Below, piece after piece: positions 62,301 through 64,000 of a stretch of 64,000 nucleotides of DNA. The first letter of the stretch is position 1; each line of letters opens with the position of its first letter. The notes beneath the pieces were generated by a model. It made no database searches, was not told the origin of the DNA, and was given only the letters and a program-made list of their open reading frames with translations. The position numbers and the translations under genes are program-made. This DNA comes from Apostichopus japonicus (lineage: Eukaryota > Echinodermata > Holothuroidea > Aspidochirotida > Stichopodidae), in the NCBI RefSeq assembly GCF_037975245.1, contig NC_092575.1, positions 3,990,501 to 4,054,500 on the forward strand. Direction: 5' to 3'.

Positions 62301-64000
62301 TTTTACTTTTTTTGTTGTTGGTATTTTAAGATTATTTTTATTGGGTCATTATATGTTTTCACTGTATTTATTTCCTTGCTATCGTTTTTTGTTTTTTGTG
62401 AAGTGCTTTGATACTCTTTTTGATTAAGCGCTATATAAATGACGTATTTATTTATTTTACTCATGCAATCATTAAACACTGGAGATTTCTGAGATTCTCA
62501 AAATGTCTTTCAGGCATGCAAAGTACCATGAGGTTGCTCAAGCCTTCAGACTTTAAAAGGATACTCCAGAGGAAAATTTATTTTTGACTGATGAAAGAGG
62601 AACATATTCTAAGCACTTCTGGTGTAAATTTGCATTCAATTCCTACATAGCTTGTCAAAGATTATACCAAAAGTGAACCTGAAGCAATTAGGTGTGATGT
62701 CACAGTTGCACACATGGCAGCAAACTGTTTTATTTTTCACTCACTTGGTTTGGATTGGATAGGGTTCCAACTTTAGGGGTGGTGAAATTACCAATATACC
62801 AAGGACATATAGTGTGTTCATATTGAGATGTATCCAAGTTTGTGAAGCAGGAAATTGGATGAAAAGTTTTAAAGAATGACATAGAAAGAAATTTGTCAGT
62901 GTGATTTCGATGACATCACACCTGTTTGCTTCAAGTTCTCTTTCGGTGGAAAAAATGTTTCAACTTCAATTGCTGTTATATTGAAAACAGCACATAAGAA
63001 TTGAATTCAAATTCCAACAGAATGCTTACAACATGTTCCCTCTTTCTAAGCTATCCATTTAAGGACCTGTGTGAACTGATCAGTACGAGAATGTGGGATG
63101 ACATGTTTTTGTGGTTTTGATTGAAATGTGAGAGCTTTGCTCTAGGACAAGAAAACCCTGAAACAGCACATTTGCTGCTAATACCCTTGTAAGACTCTAC
63201 CTCAAATGCTTTCTGCAATTTGTACATGCCCACATGCACCAGTAGACTCCAGGCTTGTTCCTCTGCAAGGACCTTCTGTCGAATCCTATGGAGCCTGTCG
63301 TAGATGTGGAGACCCAGACAGGTGAGAATCTCCTCCTGGGCTGCCTCTAGGGTCTTTGCGTGACGTTCCCGACGTCTGTCGAACGAATGAAGAAAATTTA
63401 CAAGTCGGTTAAGCTGGGCAGTGAGTTGGTTTGTAGCTCTTTGATGCCAAATATCTATGATTACCGAGACTTTGTTCAATTGATGAATTAGGAATGAACA
63501 CTCCTCAATGTCTGGGAATAATATCAAAGGGCGCAACCTCTGGGATAGTAAAAGTCTGTATAGCCAAGTAAAATTTGGAGGAAATGACGACCGTTTTCCA
63601 AAATACTGCCCTCATCTTTTATCACCAAAAGCATAATTTAGTGTTCACATGTGGTGATCTGCAATTTCTTCATTTTGCTGGATCATAATAAAATCTTCTG
63701 AACATACTAAAAGGTTTGTGTGAACAAAAACTTGCTATATAACTTTGCTTTTGTGTAGCAAATTTGGTCACCGCTTTCTCCCCGGCATTTTACTTCACGA
63801 TAACAGGTTATTTCAGGCCTGCTGCTACTGGCAGGAATCGAAGAAATGTGCACTTACACTCCGCAGAGATCGGGCTCTGCCCTCTTGACGAGTTTCTCGA
63901 TGTAGTCCGTATCGCAGAGGACGTGGAGGTGATGTTTCCTCGGACAGTATCTGATTCCCTGGTACATCGATGGACAGAAGTCTTTGTCTTTGGGAGGTTC
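56129..64000 (-). CDS. ggnbp2: gametogenetin-binding protein 2, 3' part (seven coding exons)
   Basis: Partial gene, open at the right edge: complement join of 64000-63858, 63375-63201, 61770-61540, 61145-60980, 60251-60133, 58217-58107 and 56320-56129. The joined 1137 nt stay in one frame and give 378 residues plus stop. Human GGNBP2 has about 697, so roughly the first 300 lie outside. Recognised by RRERHAKT..AQEEILTCLG.H.Y.RLHRI.QK..AEEQ, by the basic KKQRKKARKKNK tract, and by a C-terminal EEI..F....L.S.R.Q.RQ.L...F block matching the vertebrate C terminus. GGNBP2 is a nuclear protein with roles in male germ cells and placenta in mouse; its molecular activity is poorly defined. The middle region is poorly conserved and Cys/Lys/Ser-rich. 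Confidence 0.93.
56348..56521. repeat. tandem duplication, period about 97 bp
   Basis: The sequence CGTTGAAGATATGCGTGTGATTGCTATG.AGCCTGTCACAGA.., followed by AACAATGCTTTCCAAAGTGTC, is repeated starting near 56447 with a few differences. Confidence 0.8.
56823..57094. repeat. (GGGA)n microsatellite, about 68 units
   Basis: Almost perfect GGGA repeat over about 272 bp. The G-rich strand is the template strand for ggnbp2 and has strong G-quadruplex potential; the pre-mRNA would carry (UCCC)n. Both long open frames across it are repeat artefacts. Confidence 0.98.
57131..57244. repeat. 38-bp tandem repeat, 3 copies
   Basis: TATCACAAGGTTTGTTTCC..TTATCATCTTGTTGA repeated at 57131, 57169 and 57207 with one C/T difference. 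It starts about 40 bp after the (GGGA)n tract. Confidence 0.95.
57479..58093. mobile_element. MITE with TTAA target site, AGCAGCATTTTG termini
   Basis: A 615-bp segment with exact 12-bp inverted ends AGCAGCATTTTG, flanked by TTAA at 57475-57478 and 58094-58097. piggyBac- or Kolobok-like by target site. Open frames on both strands inside it (57452-57718 and 57705-58019) match nothing I know and are probably incidental. Confidence 0.85.
58107..58217 (-). CDS. ggnbp2: ggnbp2 internal exon (111 nt)
   Basis: Acceptor ATGTTACAG before 58217, donor GTAATTG after 58107, phase 0 at both ends. It encodes 37 residues (GSANYESDQVAKICRCSNER..LQDMLE) between the variable region and the C-terminal block. 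Length is a multiple of three, so skipping it would keep the frame. Confidence 0.88.
58571..58770. repeat. tandem duplication, period 100 bp, 2 copies
   Basis: AAAAACTATATTGGTTCTTT through CAGACGTCTC is repeated immediately (58571-58670 and 58671-58770) with only two or three differences. It must be young. Confidence 0.97.
58960..60095. repeat. minisatellite with about 16 units of two forms (about 54-62 and about 110 bp)
   Basis: Units begin GGTTCAGTTGACTGACAAG and contain ATGGTCAGGAGCCTGTCA. Starts near 58991, 59102, 59157, 59212, 59274 and so on, to 60002. Units at both ends are long and include AACAAAGGTCAGCAATG..AAAACTTTGGTTGAC. The interior is made of short forms lacking that part, as if one short derivative had amplified between two ancestral units. 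Confidence 0.95.
60133..60251 (-). CDS. ggnbp2: ggnbp2 internal exon (119 nt)
   Basis: Acceptor CGCACACAG before 60251, donor GTGAGCG after 60133. It completes a Gly codon from the previous exon and encodes EFQEEEPCGVGEICADCKGE, then a Ser-rich STSGSSNSRTNSSG stretch. This is part of the poorly conserved Cys/Ser-rich middle region. Confidence 0.88.
60252..60979 (-). other. ggnbp2 intron (728 bp)
   Basis: GT-AG intron. The 27-base acceptor-side sequence TCTCCTGTGTGCGAGTAACAACACC (60248-60272) recurs near 60388-60412, and ATTTGATCTTCAAATTATACAATGCACA-like sequence is also repeated (about 60310 and 60527). This suggests a partial duplication of the acceptor region. No exon is seen. Confidence 0.8.
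60980..61145 (-). CDS. ggnbp2: ggnbp2 internal exon (166 nt)
   Basis: Acceptor TTTCCTCAG before 61145, donor GTAAGTCAC after 60980. It encodes CLSTSVQEEPKASIPKGP..NGQQRHDTPNNNDKGSVEDK..PAMC and one base of Gly. Low-complexity and polar, with no recognised domain; assigned by phase and position. Confidence 0.88.
61146..61539 (-). other. ggnbp2 intron (394 bp)
   Basis: Short GT-AG intron. Nothing notable is seen. Confidence 0.85.
61540..61770 (-). CDS. ggnbp2: ggnbp2 internal exon (231 nt), basic region
   Basis: Acceptor CCAAACAG before 61770, donor GTAAGAATC after 61540, phase 0 at both ends. It encodes 77 residues from VALDAKHGLSKIELICQEI through an E/R/Q-rich helix and REQKKQRKKARKKNK, a likely nuclear localisation signal. 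It aligns with vertebrate GGNBP2 ISRLEQLCEE..KQEKKRQKRKNRRKNK. The C-terminal third is Glu/Thr-rich. Confidence 0.95.
62397..62459 (+). mobile_element. SINE/LINE 3' tail fragment
   Basis: GTGAAGTGCTTTGATAC.., then TAAGCGCTATATAAATGACG and a TTTA-rich tail. It matches the 3' ends at 22860 and 37970. The T-rich upstream sequence (about 62160-62395) may belong to the same element. Confidence 0.6.
62557..63058. mobile_element. foldback-type MITE with long inverted repeats
   Basis: The left arm (about 62557-62720) and the inverse of the right arm (about 62890-63058) align over about 150 bp. Examples: AGTGAACCTGAAGCAATTAG vs AGAGAACTTGAAGCAAACAG, both followed by GTGTGATGTCA; and GAAAGAGGAACAT vs GAAAGAGGGAACAT. 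TTAA flanks both ends (62553-62556 and 63059-63062). The transcript could form a long imperfect hairpin. Confidence 0.75.
63201..63375 (-). CDS. ggnbp2: ggnbp2 internal exon (175 nt), most conserved block
   Basis: Acceptor TCGACAG before 63375, donor GTAGAG after 63201. It completes a Val codon and encodes RRERHAKTLEAAQEEILTCL, then GLHIYDRLHRIRQKVLAEEQAW and LQKAFE. This is the segment most similar to vertebrate GGNBP2 and fixes the identification. Confidence 0.97.
63376..63857 (-). other. ggnbp2 intron (482 bp)
   Basis: GT-AG intron; nothing notable is seen. An open frame crosses from the exon into it but has no similarity I recognise. Confidence 0.85.
63858..64000 (-). CDS. ggnbp2: ggnbp2 exon, truncated by the window edge
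   Basis: Donor GTAAGTG after 63858; the 5' end lies beyond 64000. It encodes EPPKDKDFCPSMYQGIRYCP, then RKHHLHVLCDTDYIEKLVKRAEPDLCG. The Cys/His spacing (C..C..H.H..C) matches the vertebrate GYCAALYEGLRCCP..HIHVCCETDFI segment and may bind zinc. Confidence 0.95.

Larger units (their letters stand above)
61771..63200 (-). other. ggnbp2 intron (1.4 kb)
   Basis: GT-AG intron with a SINE-like tail (62397-62459) and a foldback element (62557-63058). No exon is seen. Confidence 0.85.

Overview
This is a AT-rich (roughly 60-65 % A+T by eye) eukaryotic window with small spliced exons, very long introns and many non-autonomous transposons. It fits a metazoan, most likely an invertebrate deuterostome. 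I favour an echinoderm (perhaps a sea cucumber), but that is an impression from repeat style and protein similarity and no database search was possible. There are no bacterial-type operons, no CRISPR arrays and no complete transposase genes.

Two protein-coding genes can be assembled exon by exon, both on the minus strand. (1) A complete 14-3-3 epsilon gene (ywhae) lies between 49282 (ATG) and 9316 (stop). It has five coding exons at 49282-49219, 22291-22092, 16437-16328, 11984-11623 and 9368-9316. They join in phase to 789 nt, or 262 residues plus stop, with GT/AG at every junction. Intron 1 is about 27 kb. (2) The 3' part of a gametogenetin-binding protein 2 gene (ggnbp2) runs from the right edge to a stop at 56129. 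Its seven coding exons give 378 C-terminal residues in one continuous frame; the N-terminal part lies beyond base 64000. The two genes are head-to-tail, separated by a spacer of about 6 kb.

Layout: 1-9315, 3' UTR of ywhae plus flank, with a 403-bp TTAA-flanked MITE and a 61-bp perfect direct repeat. 9316-49282, ywhae. Intron 2 holds a 2.2-kb element with a ~400-bp internal satellite carrying ordered nuclear-receptor half sites. Intron 1 holds a tRNA-headed SINE, a CAGTGGCG-type MITE, a 1.3-kb hAT-like element with an 8-bp target duplication, several tandem duplications and one unassigned exon-like stretch. 49283-55500, a transposon-dense spacer with a U2-snRNA-headed element and a three-deep nest of related hAT-type MITEs, each level with its own 8-bp target duplication. 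55500-64000, ggnbp2, whose introns contain a (GGGA)n tract of about 270 bp, a TTAA MITE ending 10 nt from a splice donor, a minisatellite of about 1.1 kb and a foldback element with long inverted repeats.

The genes are not an operon and need not act together. 14-3-3 epsilon is a cytosolic phosphoserine/threonine-binding adaptor; GGNBP2 is a basic, Cys/His-rich nuclear protein known from vertebrate germ cells and placenta. Both human orthologues are on chromosome 17, so the linkage may be ancestral.
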